This document shows, in pieces, positions 32,590 through 41,284 of a stretch of 60,000 nucleotides of DNA; within the stretch, counting starts at the first letter, position 1, and the number at the start of each line of letters is the position of its first letter. The notes under the pieces are model-generated. The model was not told the DNA's origin. It saw nothing but the letters and a program-made list of their open reading frames with translations, and made no database searches. The position numbers and the translations under genes were made by a program. The stretch is from an uncultured Pelagibacteraceae bacterium (GTDB lineage Bacteria; Pseudomonadota; Alphaproteobacteria; Pelagibacterales; Pelagibacteraceae), in assembly GCA_902588835.1 (NCBI GenBank), contig CACIQQ010000006.1, positions 1 through 60,000 of the forward strand, written 5' to 3'.

Positions 32590-33566
32590 TGAATATTACT
32601 CTCTAAAATATTGTGTATATGAAGAACACCAATTGTTTTATTTTTATATTTCTTTCGGTGAACACATAAAAAAGTAATTCTTTTTGAATTCATTAAAGAT
32701 AAAGCTTTAGCTGCCAAAACATTAGATTCAACTGAAATTGGATTTTTTGTCATAACATCTCTTACCTTTAGTTGTTTTAGATCACCTTTTTTTTCACTTG
32801 TACGTCTTATTTGCCCATCCGTAATAATTCCAGTTGTTTTTTTTTTGCTATTTCGAGCGACTAAAACACCAAGTTTTTTTCGAGAAATAAATTTTAAGGC
32901 ACTACTCATATTAGAATTTTCATTAATAAATGGAATTTTTTTACCTGTTAACATCAGGTCCTCTACGGATTTTAACCTTGATCCTAAACTGCCTGAGGGG
33001 TGAAATTTTTTAAAATCTTTTTGACCAAACTTCTTCTGTTTCATTGTTGCTATTGCAATTGCATCACCTATTGCTAGTTGTACAATAGTCGAAGAAGTAG
33101 GTACTATTCCACCTGGACCAGCTTCTTTTACTTCTGGTGTTAATATTTTAATGTCGGATGCTCGGTATAGTAATGAATTTTTTTTTGAAACAATACCTAT
33201 CAATGTGATACCTCTATTTCTGTTTGCAAATTGAATAATATTTTTTAACTCTGTGGACTCGCCACTATTGCTAATTAAAATTAATACATCATTTGTACTA
33301 ATTTGACCTAAATCACCATGAGAACAAGAGCTCGCATCAACAAAAAAAGACGGAGTTCCAACTGAAGCTAAAGTGGAAGCTATCTTTTTTGCAATAATTC
33401 CCGATTTACCGACTCCAGATAAAATTACTTTCCCTTTTTTACAGTTTAATATTTTTTCAACGGTTTTTTTAAAATTTTTATCTAAGGAATTTTTTAATTT
33501 ATTTAAGGAAGCTATTTCAGTGTTTATTACCTCTTTAGCTATTATTTTATAAATATCTTTTTTCAT
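32586..33566 (-). CDS. kdsD: Arabinose-5-phosphate isomerase
   Basis: Starts Kdo synthesis by converting ribulose-5-P to arabinose-5-P. 326 residues from the ATG at 33566, which overlaps the rnd stop (TAATG); an in-frame ATG 12 bases upstream is less likely. SIS domain with ILSGVGKSGIIAKKIASTL and ILISNSGESTELKN, then two CBS domains in the C-terminal third, the KpsF/GutQ plan. Confidence 0.93.
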   Translation of the reverse strand: MKKDIYKIIAKEVINTEIASLNKLKNSLDKNFKKTVEKILNCKKGKVILSGVGKSGIIAKKIASTLASVGTPSFFVDASSCSHGDLGQISTNDVLILISNSGESTELKNIIQFANRNRGITLIGIVSKKNSLLYRASDIKILTPEVKEAGPGGIVPTSSTIVQLAIGDAIAIATMKQKKFGQKDFKKFHPSGSLGSRLKSVEDLMLTGKKIPFINENSNMSSALKFISRKKLGVLVARNSKKKTTGIITDGQIRRTSEKKGDLKQLKVRDVMTKNPISVESNVLAAKALSLMNSKRITFLCVHRKKYKNKTIGVLHIHNILESNIQ

Positions 33567-34171
33567 TAATGTGACCAAATATCATCTGAAAATGACGCTA
33601 AATCTAAGTTTACTCTTGTGTTAATAAACTTTAAACAATCTTCGTATAAATCATATCTTTTTTCTCTCTTTAATATTTTTGTAAGAGCATCATTAATTTT
33701 ATGTAAATATAAAACATCGTTAGCACAATATTTTATTTGAGCTTGAGATAGCTCTCCTCCAAAATCAGAACTTTGATATTGTTTGCTAACATCGACCCCA
33801 ACAAATTCTTTGATCAAATCTTTTAAACCATGTTTTTCAGTATATGATCTTGCTAGTTTTGACTGAAGTTTGGTATCTTCTATATTGTAAACATCAATCA
33901 TAAGATATTTTTTGATGAAAGTAAGATCAGCTCTAGCAAAGTGAAAAATCTTTTTAATTGATTTATCTGATAATATTTTTTTTAAAACAGGAGCTTTATA
34001 ATCATTTCTGTCAAGTTGTACTATGTGCGCATCTGAATTGCCCGATGAAATTTGTACTAAACACAATTTGTCCCTTTGGAAATTCAATCCCATAAATTCG
34101 CAGTCAACAGCAATCCTATTGCCAATATTGAGATCTTCTGGTAAATCTGTTTTGTGAACTTTTATATCCAT
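33566..34171 (-). CDS. rnd: RNase D-like 3'-5' exonuclease
   Basis: 201 residues from the ATG at 34171 (MDIKVHKTDLPEDL), which aligns with short alphaproteobacterial RNase D proteins; the frame extends 10 codons more into the divergent neighbour. DEDDy motifs: AVDCEFMGL, HFARADLTF and YCANDVLYL. It lacks the HRDC domains of long RNase D. It trims RNA 3' ends, probably tRNA precursors. Confidence 0.9.
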   Translation of the reverse strand: MDIKVHKTDLPEDLNIGNRIAVDCEFMGLNFQRDKLCLVQISSGNSDAHIVQLDRNDYKAPVLKKILSDKSIKKIFHFARADLTFIKKYLMIDVYNIEDTKLQSKLARSYTEKHGLKDLIKEFVGVDVSKQYQSSDFGGELSQAQIKYCANDVLYLHKINDALTKILKREKRYDLYEDCLKFINTRVNLDLASFSDDIWSH

Positions 34172-34191
34172 AAGCTTGTAATTATTTATAT

Positions 34192-35139
34192 ATGAAACCA
34201 AAAAATTGTCTAATTTTTGGCGCCTCTGGTCAAATCGGGAGAAATTTGATTAGAAGTTTAACCAAAAATAATATTAAAGTAACAGCATTAACAAGAAATA
34301 TTCATCAAAAGGGCTATAAACTTAAAACCCAAGCCAATCCTGGATATCTTGAAATAGTTGAAGGAAGTATTTTTGACCATGAACTGGTTGAAAAATTGTT
34401 TAGTAATGCTGATTTATGCGTGAACCTGATTGGTATATTATTTGAAAAAGGTAAGAATAATTTTAATAACATACATATCGAATTTCCAAAAATGATTTCA
34501 AGGTATGCATCGACCTATAAACTAGAAAAATTTGTACACTTATCTGCTCTTGGTATTGAAAATGCAAAAGACTCAATTTATGCTCAGAGTAAATTAAAAG
34601 GTGAAGAAGAAATTTTAAATAATTTTGATAAGGCTGTAATTGTAAGACCCTCAATAGTATATTCGGTCGATGATAATTTTACGACCCAATTAATGACTTT
34701 GCTGGGATTATTGCCTATTTTTCCAATTTACTATAATGGAAAAACAAAGTTTAGACCTATTTTTTGTTCAGATTTAACAAATTCTATTACTAAAATTATA
34801 ACTGATGATATTAAGGAAAATATAATTGAATTCGCTGGACCAGAGGAAATGTCTTTTAAGGAAATTTTAGAAAAACTTCTTTCTTTAATAGAAAAAAAAA
34901 GGTTACTACTTCCGATGCCAATCTCTCTTGCTAGAATGACTGCATATATTTTTGAACTTTTACCTAAACCACTCATCACAAACGATCAGCTTAGATTGTT
35001 GCAATATGATAACGTTTTATCTGGCAAATACAAAAGTAATAATGATTTTGGGTTCAATTGTTCGTCAAAATTTGAGGATGAGGTAAATAAATATTCTTAT
35101 ATGTGGAAAAATGAAGGAGAATACTCTAAAAAAGAGTAA
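34192..35139 (+). CDS. NDUFA9-like NAD(P)-binding protein
   Basis: 315 residues of the atypical short-chain dehydrogenase fold. The Rossmann glycine motif is IFGASGQIGRNL (8-19) and YAQSKLKGE provides the Tyr-Lys pair. The order of motifs matches the complex I NDUFA9-type family of alphaproteobacteria and mitochondria. It may support respiratory complex I assembly or stability; no nuo genes are in the window. Confidence 0.82.
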   Translation: MKPKNCLIFGASGQIGRNLIRSLTKNNIKVTALTRNIHQKGYKLKTQANPGYLEIVEGSIFDHELVEKLFSNADLCVNLIGILFEKGKNNFNNIHIEFPKMISRYASTYKLEKFVHLSALGIENAKDSIYAQSKLKGEEEILNNFDKAVIVRPSIVYSVDDNFTTQLMTLLGLLPIFPIYYNGKTKFRPIFCSDLTNSITKIITDDIKENIIEFAGPEEMSFKEILEKLLSLIEKKRLLLPMPISLARMTAYIFELLPKPLITNDQLRLLQYDNVLSGKYKSNNDFGFNCSSKFEDEVNKYSYMWKNEGEYSKKE

Positions 35140-35148
35140 ATTAATATT

Positions 35149-35400
35149 ATGGTTACATCTATAGTATATACTTTAATTGGTTTAATATTGTGCTTTGTTT
35201 TATATATTGCTTTTAGAGCTATAAATACTGGCATGGAAGCAAAAAAAGCTAACAAAAATTTAGATACCATAAAAGAAAATACTCTCGATAATCAAGGAGA
35301 CTTAGTCAGTAAACTAAACGAGTTAAAGGAATTGCACGAGAGAAAAATTCTAAATGATGAAGAATTCGCTACTGCTAAAAAAAAAATATTAGATGAATAA
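35149..35400 (+). CDS. Small membrane protein with SHOCT domain
   Basis: 83 residues: an N-terminal membrane helix (about 4-23), a polar linker, then LNELKELHERKILNDEEFATAKKKIL, the SHOCT pattern (short C-terminal domain). It starts 9 bases after the NDUFA9-like gene and ends one base from the convergent gcrA. Family function is unknown; likely membrane-anchored with a cytoplasmic tail. Confidence 0.8.
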   Translation: MVTSIVYTLIGLILCFVLYIAFRAINTGMEAKKANKNLDTIKENTLDNQGDLVSKLNELKELHERKILNDEEFATAKKKILDE

Positions 35401-35401
35401 T

Positions 35402-35902
35402 TTAAGCTGATTTGATTTTTTTTCTAATAAATTTGGGCACTTCATTATCTTTGTCTTTATCCAAAACGTCTTCTTTCCTATTTTTTGGTTGGAACGCATA
35501 TAACAAATGCAGTTTGCAATAAGAAAAATCTTTCAACGACGTTCTGCCACAAAAGTAAAAATTATCCTCATTCGGATGTCCTATTGGCCATTTACAGGAA
35601 TTTTCATCAAGCTCTTCAAGTTGTTTAGGATTTTCAGGCTCAAAATCTTTGTCTATAATTAACGATTTAAATTTACTTCTTCTTAAATTTTTACGAGAGA
35701 TTTTATTTTCATTCTCATTATTATTAGTTGATAATTGTGAGCTTTTTTTTGTTTGAATTTTTCCAGATAAATTTAATCTATGGGCTTTGCCGATTACAGC
35801 ATTTCTAGTTAAGCCCCCAAGTATTTGTGCAATTTCGTTTGCTGTGTTTCCTTTGCCCCATAATTCTTTAAGTTTTTCTACTTTTTCGGGTGTCCAGCTC
35901 AT
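35402..35902 (-). CDS. gcrA: Cell-cycle regulator GcrA
   Basis: 166 residues. The N-terminal WTPEKVEKLKELWGKGNTANEIAQILGG and NAVIGKAHRLNL is the GcrA DNA-binding helix-turn-helix. The C-terminal CKWPIGHP...FCGRTSLKDFSYCKLH block is the sigma70-contact region. GcrA activates promoters methylated at GANTC in alphaproteobacteria. In many relatives it lies next to argD-argF, as it nearly does here. Confidence 0.94.
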   Translation of the reverse strand: MSWTPEKVEKLKELWGKGNTANEIAQILGGLTRNAVIGKAHRLNLSGKIQTKKSSQLSTNNNENENKISRKNLRRSKFKSLIIDKDFEPENPKQLEELDENSCKWPIGHPNEDNFYFCGRTSLKDFSYCKLHLLYAFQPKNRKEDVLDKDKDNEVPKFIRKKIKSA

Positions 35903-36023
35903 TACAATATTTAGTTATTATTTAAATTATAATACTACATATAGTAATTCATAATATGTCTATTAAAACAAGCATTTTCTTTTATTTCTTAACAATTTTA
36001 TTAAAAGAAAATTATAAATACTT

Positions 36024-36836
36024 ATGGTTGAACTTAATAAAAAATACAAAATTGGGGTACGAAGATTTAGCTTTATAAACTGGATAGGCTTTTACTCGTT
36101 ATATAAAAAAGAGACGCTTCGATTTCTAATTGTGTCTGGTCAAACAATCTTAGGACCAGTCGTTACAGCAATTTTATTTTTGATGGTCATTTCTCTTGCA
36201 TTAGGTGAAAATAGAGGAATAGTTCTTGGAGTTCCTTTTATAGAATTTTTAGCGCCTGGATTAATAAGTATGCAAATAATTCAACAATCTTTTGCACACT
36301 CATCATCCTCAATACTATCAGGAAAAATGATGGGAAATATTGTGGATTTGGTAGGAAGTCCACTTTCAGCACTTGAAGTAACTCTCGCTGTAGTTTTCGC
36401 CTCAATTACAAGGTCTATTATGATAAGTTTTTTATCAATCTTAGTATTTAGTATTTTTATAGATATCCGTATAGAAAACGTTCTATATTTCTCGGTTTTC
36501 TTATTTCTGTCGTCTTTTTCTATGGGAGCAATGGGGTTTATAGCAGGTATGTGGTCTGATAAATGGGAGAATATGGCAACTGTAACCAACTTCATTATTG
36601 TTCCAATGTCCTTTTTGTCGGGTACTTTTTATTCAATAAATAGATTACCTGAAATCCTACAGAAAATAAGTTTTTTAAATCCTTTTTTTCATATGATTGA
36701 CGGGTTGAGATTTTCCTTTATCGGAAGTAGCGATGGTTCAATTAAATTTGGTCTTATATATTTATTTTTATTTAGTTTGATTATATGGTTCATATCATTC
36801 CTCCTATATAAAAAAGGATACAAAATTAGAAATTAA
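36024..36836 (+). CDS. ABC-2 type transporter permease
   Basis: 270 residues with about six membrane helices and the ABC-2 region MSFLSGTFYSINRLPEILQ, followed by FLNPFFHMIDGLRFSFIG, as in YadH-type permeases. No ATPase gene is adjacent; lptB is the only ABC ATPase visible and belongs to another system. argD starts one base after the stop. The substrate is unknown. Confidence 0.85.
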   Translation: MVELNKKYKIGVRRFSFINWIGFYSLYKKETLRFLIVSGQTILGPVVTAILFLMVISLALGENRGIVLGVPFIEFLAPGLISMQIIQQSFAHSSSSILSGKMMGNIVDLVGSPLSALEVTLAVVFASITRSIMISFLSILVFSIFIDIRIENVLYFSVFLFLSSFSMGAMGFIAGMWSDKWENMATVTNFIIVPMSFLSGTFYSINRLPEILQKISFLNPFFHMIDGLRFSFIGSSDGSIKFGLIYLFLFSLIIWFISFLLYKKGYKIRN

Positions 36837-38000
36837 ATGACATTTTTAGCAAACAATTATAATAGAAAAAAAATTTCTTTTAAAAAAGGCATTGGAAGTT
36901 ATTTAGTTGCCACAAATGGTAAGAAATATTTAGATTTTTGCTCAGGAATTGCTGTCAATAGCTTAGGCCATGCAAATCCAAGATTAGTTAAAGCATTGTA
37001 TAAACAAGCAAAAAAAGTTTGGCATGTTTCAAATGCTTTCACGATCCCAGAGGGAGAGATGCTAGCAAAAAAATTGGTCAAAAAAACTTTTGCAGACTCG
37101 GTGATATTCCAAAATTCTGGAACTGAAGCAACAGAGGTTGCTATAAAAGTGGCAAGAAGATACTTTTACTCAATAGGAAAACCAAAAAAAAATAGAATCT
37201 TGTGTGTAAAAAATTCATTTCATGGTCGGACTATAGCTGCAATTTTTGCCAGTGGGTCAAAAAAAATGACCGAAGGTTTCGGCCCAAAAGTAAGTGGTTT
37301 CGATCATTTTACTTTTGGAGATCATAATTCTTTAAAAAAAAAAATCTCAAAAAATACTGCAGCCATTATGGTTGAGACAATTATGGGCGAAGGTGGAATA
37401 AAAGTAATACCTGATTGGTGTTTAAGAGATCTAAGAAAATTATGTAATAAGAAAAAAATATTACTCATATTAGACGAAGTTCAATGTGGAATTGGCAGAT
37501 CAGGTGATTTTTTTGCTTTTGAAAGCTCAAAAGTGAAACCAGATATTGTACCTATAGCTAAAGGTATAGGTGGAGGTTTTCCGATTGGTGCAGTACTGAT
37601 GAATAAGAAGGTTAGTAAAGCTATGGTACCGGGAACTCATGGATCAACATTTGGAGGCAATCCCTTAGCTATGTCTGTTGGAAATGAAGTAATGGATATA
37701 ATTTCAAATAAAAAATTTTTGAATAATGTTAAAAATTTATCAAAATATTTTTTACAAAATTTAAATTTTTTAAAAGATAAATATCCAAATATAATTAAAC
37801 AAATAAGAGGAAAAGGTTTGTTAATAGGTATTCAATTACATAAAGATCAAACTTTATTTATAAAAAAATTGATGGAAAATAAATTACTGACTATTAAAGC
37901 AGCTGAAAATGTTATTCGTATTTTACCACCCCTAAATGTAAAGAAAAGTGAAATCGATGTAGCATTAAAAGTTATTAATAAAGTTTGCTTAGAATCTTAG
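36837..38000 (+). CDS. argD: Acetylornithine aminotransferase
   Basis: PLP enzyme of arginine synthesis, probably also able to serve in lysine synthesis as DapC. 387 residues. Blocks: LDFCSGIAVNSLGHANP, NSGTEATEVAIKVAR, NSFHGRT, ILDEVQCGIGRSG and the PLP Lys in PIAKGIGGGFPIGA. argF follows after 4 bases. An A11 run at 37334-37344 is in frame. Confidence 0.95.
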   Translation: MTFLANNYNRKKISFKKGIGSYLVATNGKKYLDFCSGIAVNSLGHANPRLVKALYKQAKKVWHVSNAFTIPEGEMLAKKLVKKTFADSVIFQNSGTEATEVAIKVARRYFYSIGKPKKNRILCVKNSFHGRTIAAIFASGSKKMTEGFGPKVSGFDHFTFGDHNSLKKKISKNTAAIMVETIMGEGGIKVIPDWCLRDLRKLCNKKKILLILDEVQCGIGRSGDFFAFESSKVKPDIVPIAKGIGGGFPIGAVLMNKKVSKAMVPGTHGSTFGGNPLAMSVGNEVMDIISNKKFLNNVKNLSKYFLQNLNFLKDKYPNIIKQIRGKGLLIGIQLHKDQTLFIKKLMENKLLTIKAAENVIRILPPLNVKKSEIDVALKVINKVCLES

Positions 38001-38004
38001 TTTA

Positions 38005-38934
38005 ATGAAACACTTTATAAATTTAAAAGATATATCTTCAAAAGATCTTAGAAAGATTATCGATGATGCTAAAAACAGAAAAAGATTAAGAAAAAAACTT
38101 AGCACTCTTGAGGTTGACAAAGGATCTCCGCTTAAAGGAAAAATATTGATACAAATGTTTGAAAAACCAAGCTCAAGAACAAGAATAAGTTTTTATTTGG
38201 CAATCAAGCAGTTAGGAGGGGGAACTTTAACATTAAGATCTAATGAGCTTCATTTAGGCCAAGGAGGAGAAAGTATTACCGATACTGCCAAAGTTCTCTC
38301 TACTTATGGAGATGGTTTTATGTTGAGAACTGATAGTGAAAAAAAAATGGAAGATTTTAAAAAATATTTATCAATACCTATAATAAATGGTTTAAGCCCT
38401 TTATCTCATCCTACTCAAGTATTGTCTGATATTTTCACTGTTGAAGAAATTAAAAAAAAACCTATTTCAAAATTGAATATTTGTTGGATTGGTGACTCAA
38501 ATAATGTTTTGAATAGTTTAATTGCCGCCTCAGTGAAATTTTCTTTTAAGCTAAGCATTGGCTGTCCAAAAAAATTTGAACCTGGAAAAGAAATTAAAAA
38601 CTGGGTCAAAAAAAATAATAAAAAAATTCATATTTATAATGATCCAAAAAAAGCAGTCTCTGGTGCTGACGTAATATTTTCAGATAAAGTAATTTCACTT
38701 AACGATAAAGTGAATAAGAAAAAAAAGATCTATGCGTTTAAAAATTTTAAAATAGATAAAAAGTTAGCTAGATTAGCAAAAAAGAATTTTATATTTTTAC
38801 ATTGTTTGCCTAGAGGAAATGAAGTTTCGGATGATGTTTTTTTGAGTCAAAACTCACATGTCTGGCAACAAGCGCTTAATAGAGTTCATGTTCAAAAAAG
38901 TATTTTATTATATTGTTTTGGAAAATTAAGGTAA
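38005..38934 (+). CDS. argF: Ornithine carbamoyltransferase
   Basis: Makes citrulline from ornithine and carbamoyl phosphate. 309 residues. SSRTRISF binds carbamoyl phosphate, SHPTQ and the C-terminal FLHCLPRGNEV bind ornithine. It forms a pair with argD and overlaps the convergent cytochrome gene by 9 bases. An A9 run (38452-38460) encodes part of EEIKKKP in frame. Confidence 0.95.
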   Translation: MKHFINLKDISSKDLRKIIDDAKNRKRLRKKLSTLEVDKGSPLKGKILIQMFEKPSSRTRISFYLAIKQLGGGTLTLRSNELHLGQGGESITDTAKVLSTYGDGFMLRTDSEKKMEDFKKYLSIPIINGLSPLSHPTQVLSDIFTVEEIKKKPISKLNICWIGDSNNVLNSLIAASVKFSFKLSIGCPKKFEPGKEIKNWVKKNNKKIHIYNDPKKAVSGADVIFSDKVISLNDKVNKKKKIYAFKNFKIDKKLARLAKKNFIFLHCLPRGNEVSDDVFLSQNSHVWQQALNRVHVQKSILLYCFGKLR

Positions 38935-39465
38935 CGGTAATGGGCTTTCCGAATTTTTGTTTAAATATAGAATAACTGATGCTCTATCTTTTTCTTTTCT
39001 TAAACCAGCAAATGCCATTTTCGTACCTTTTATCCAAGCTTGAGGTTTGATTAAATAACCATTTAACTCTTCAAAAGTCCAATTTTTTGTGTAAGCAACA
39101 AGTGCTTTTGAATATTTGTAATCTTCGACGGCAGCAACTTTTCTTCCCACAACATTGTATAAAGCTGGTCCAATTTTATTTCCTCCACCTGCTTGTATCG
39201 AGTGACATGCTGAACATTTTTTAAAGATTTTTTCGCCATGCGCTAGATCAGCTTGGGCCATTAAAGCCGATATATCAACTTCGACCTTTTCCTCTTTTTG
39301 AGCTACAGAATTTTTGGAAACTTCTTCAGTTACCTCAACTTTATAACCAGAAACCTCTGGCTTTTCTACATTGAATAATAAGTTTGAGATCTTTCCAATA
39401 CCAATAACTAAGAGCGCAACTAACAGAACAGCTGCAATTATTTTATTTATTTCAAAAGAATCCAT
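38926..39465 (-). CDS. cycM: Membrane-anchored cytochrome c, CycM type
   Basis: 179 residues: membrane anchor at about 8-30, a charged linker, then a class I cytochrome c with CSACH (84-88) and likely axial Met150 in GTKMAF. It carries electrons from the bc1 complex to the terminal oxidase. Its divergent position before kdsB-pheA is a conserved alphaproteobacterial arrangement. Confidence 0.92.
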   Translation of the reverse strand: MDSFEINKIIAAVLLVALLVIGIGKISNLLFNVEKPEVSGYKVEVTEEVSKNSVAQKEEKVEVDISALMAQADLAHGEKIFKKCSACHSIQAGGGNKIGPALYNVVGRKVAAVEDYKYSKALVAYTKNWTFEELNGYLIKPQAWIKGTKMAFAGLRKEKDRASVILYLNKNSESPLPLP

Positions 39466-39527
39466 TATTTTTTCTTAAGAACTCATATAACATGTTAATA
39501 TTAAAATAAACTAATTAAAAAATTATT

Positions 39528-39544
39528 TGCGTCTGTAAGACGCA
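39528..39544 (+). promoter_or_regulatory. Hairpin just before kdsB
   Basis: TGCGTCT and AGACGCA form a perfect 7-base stem around a GTA loop, 12 bases before the kdsB ATG. The stem is far richer in GC than its surroundings, so it stands out. It might gate kdsB translation or mark an upstream transcript end; no T tract follows. Confidence 0.4.
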
Positions 39545-39556
39545 TTAAACTTTAAA

Positions 39557-40303
39557 ATGAATAACACAATTATCTTGATACCGTCTAGAATGAGCGCATC
39601 AAGGTTACCTGGAAAACCTTTACTAAAAATAAATGGCATAAGCATTATTCAGCACGTATACAACAAAGCTAAGGCGACAAATTTAGGCAAAGTTTATGTT
39701 GCTACAGAGGATGCTGAAATTCAGAATGAAATTGAGAGAAATGGTGGTAATTCGATTATGACTACTAAAAATCATCAAACAGGCACTGATAGAATTTTTG
39801 AAGCAGTAGAGAAAATTAAAGACATAGAAAATGTCAAATATGTCATTAATTTGCAGGGAGACGAACCTCAAATATCGACTGAGGATATAATAAATCTTGA
39901 TAAAAATGTTAGAAAACTAAATTCTAAAATTGGTACGCTTTGCACAGATATTAAGGACAAAAAAATATTTAGTGATAAAAATATTGTAAAAGTCTCCGTA
40001 AATGAAACTTTTCGAAAAAATAATTATTCACCAGCTTTGACTTTTTTTAGAAATGCAGAACATTTTGATGAAAAAAATACCTATCATCACATTGGAATTT
40101 ATCAGTATGAAATCTCGATTTTAAAGAAATTTATTAATTTCAAACAGACAGAAAATGAAAAAAAATTTAGATTGGAGCAGCTACGTGCTTTAGATAACGG
40201 TATCTCGATAGATGTTATGTATACGCAAAATTCTTCAATAGGTGTAGATACAATGGATGATTTTATGGAAATTAAAAAAATAATGGAATATAAAAAAGGT
40301 TAA
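39557..40303 (+). CDS. kdsB: 3-deoxy-manno-octulosonate cytidylyltransferase
   Basis: Activates Kdo as CMP-Kdo for LPS core synthesis. 248 residues. Start IPSRMSASRLPGKPL, VATEDAEI, TGTDRIFEA and INLQGDEPQI match the family. It is 4 bases before pheA and shares the LPS theme with kdsD and lptB elsewhere in the window. Confidence 0.95.
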   Translation: MNNTIILIPSRMSASRLPGKPLLKINGISIIQHVYNKAKATNLGKVYVATEDAEIQNEIERNGGNSIMTTKNHQTGTDRIFEAVEKIKDIENVKYVINLQGDEPQISTEDIINLDKNVRKLNSKIGTLCTDIKDKKIFSDKNIVKVSVNETFRKNNYSPALTFFRNAEHFDEKNTYHHIGIYQYEISILKKFINFKQTENEKKFRLEQLRALDNGISIDVMYTQNSSIGVDTMDDFMEIKKIMEYKKG

Positions 40304-40307
40304 ATTT

Positions 40308-41138
40308 ATGAAAATTGTATACCAAGGTTCACCTGGCGCATATTCCCACTTAGCGGCTAAAAAAATATACCCTGAGTATGAACCTATTTCGCAAAATACT
40401 TTTGAAGAATGTTTTAATCTTTGCTTAAAAAATGAGAGTTATAGAACCATTATTCCTGTAGAAAATTCAATAGCAGGAAGAGTTGCAGACATACAATATC
40501 TGATAAATAAATATAAACTCCAGATTTATGCAGAACATTTTCAACCGATCACTCATAATTTAATGATACTGCCTAGCTCAAATATGAAAAATATATCTTC
40601 AGTAAGATCGCACACCCAAGCTATTTCACAGTGTCAAAAAATTATCACAGAAAACAAGCTTGAGCCTATTATTGCAGCAGATACCGCAGGTAGTGCAAAA
40701 TATATTAGTGATAACAAAATTAAAAATGAAGCTGCAATAGCATCTGAGCTAGCTGCTGAAATTTACAATTTGAAAATAGTTAAAAAGAATATTGAGGACA
40801 ATAGGGGCAATGTCACGAGGTTTTTAATTATGGGCAGCAAAGCTTCTCATCCAGAATTTAAGAAAAAAAATTATATTACAAGTTGTATTTTTAAAGTAAA
40901 AAATAAACCTGCCGCTCTTTACAAATGTTTAGGTGGCTTTGCTACTAATAATGTTAATTTAAGTAAATTAGAAAGTTTCTCTGATCAAAACAGTTTTGAA
41001 CAGTATTTATTTATATGCGATATTTATGGACATATTGAAGATCCAAAAATCCAAAAATCTTTAGAAGAGCTAGGATTCCATACTGTTAGTTTAGATATTC
41101 TAGGAGTTTACGAAGCAAGCGAATATAGAAAAATCTAA
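40308..41138 (+). CDS. pheA: Prephenate dehydratase
   Basis: Converts prephenate to phenylpyruvate. 276 residues: catalytic domain with YQGSPGAYSHLAA, IPVENSIAGRVAD and NVTRFLIMG, then an ACT domain (KVKNKPAALYKCLGGF). The Phe-binding ESRP motif reads ESFS, in line with the altered ESY forms common in alphaproteobacteria. There is no chorismate mutase domain. It follows kdsB by 4 bases. Confidence 0.93.
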   Translation: MKIVYQGSPGAYSHLAAKKIYPEYEPISQNTFEECFNLCLKNESYRTIIPVENSIAGRVADIQYLINKYKLQIYAEHFQPITHNLMILPSSNMKNISSVRSHTQAISQCQKIITENKLEPIIAADTAGSAKYISDNKIKNEAAIASELAAEIYNLKIVKKNIEDNRGNVTRFLIMGSKASHPEFKKKNYITSCIFKVKNKPAALYKCLGGFATNNVNLSKLESFSDQNSFEQYLFICDIYGHIEDPKIQKSLEELGFHTVSLDILGVYEASEYRKI

Positions 41139-41156
41139 AAATTTACAAAGTTTTGT

Positions 41157-41185
41157 TGTAGACTGGAAAATATAACTGTTATAAT
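41157..41185 (+). promoter_or_regulatory. Promoter of the 4.5S RNA gene
   Basis: TTGTAG (41157-41162), a 17-base spacer and a perfect TATAAT (41180-41185), ending 4 bases before the predicted RNA start. This is the best-formed promoter in the window and would also feed dnaX-ybaB-recR. Confidence 0.7.
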
Positions 41186-41189
41186 AACT

Positions 41190-41276
41190 GGGGGCCAATC
41201 AGGTGGTGATACCACGAATCCCCCAGGCTTGAAAAAGAGCAAGGGTAATGAGTATTTTCCAGGTTGATTGGTCTCC
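41190..41276 (+). ncRNA. ffs: Signal recognition particle 4.5S RNA
   Basis: The outer ends pair over 12 positions (GGGGGCCAATCA with TGATTGGTCTCC, two G-U). The tip carries the SRP domain IV signature CCAGG-CTT-GAAA-AAG-AGCA-AGGGTAA, with the tetraloop and asymmetric loop for Ffh binding. At about 87 bases it is the short bacterial form. It lies upstream of dnaX, its classical position. dnaX begins 8 bases after its end. Confidence 0.92.
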
Positions 41277-41284
41277 TAAAAAAA

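Noticed and set aside
40308-41138. Loss of the ESRP Phe-binding motif in PheA as a novelty
   Set aside because: Alphaproteobacterial prephenate dehydratases commonly have ESY-type variants at this site.
41264-41284. Longer DnaX start
   Set aside because: It begins inside the 4.5S RNA 3' arm, and the family start matches the ATG at 41285.
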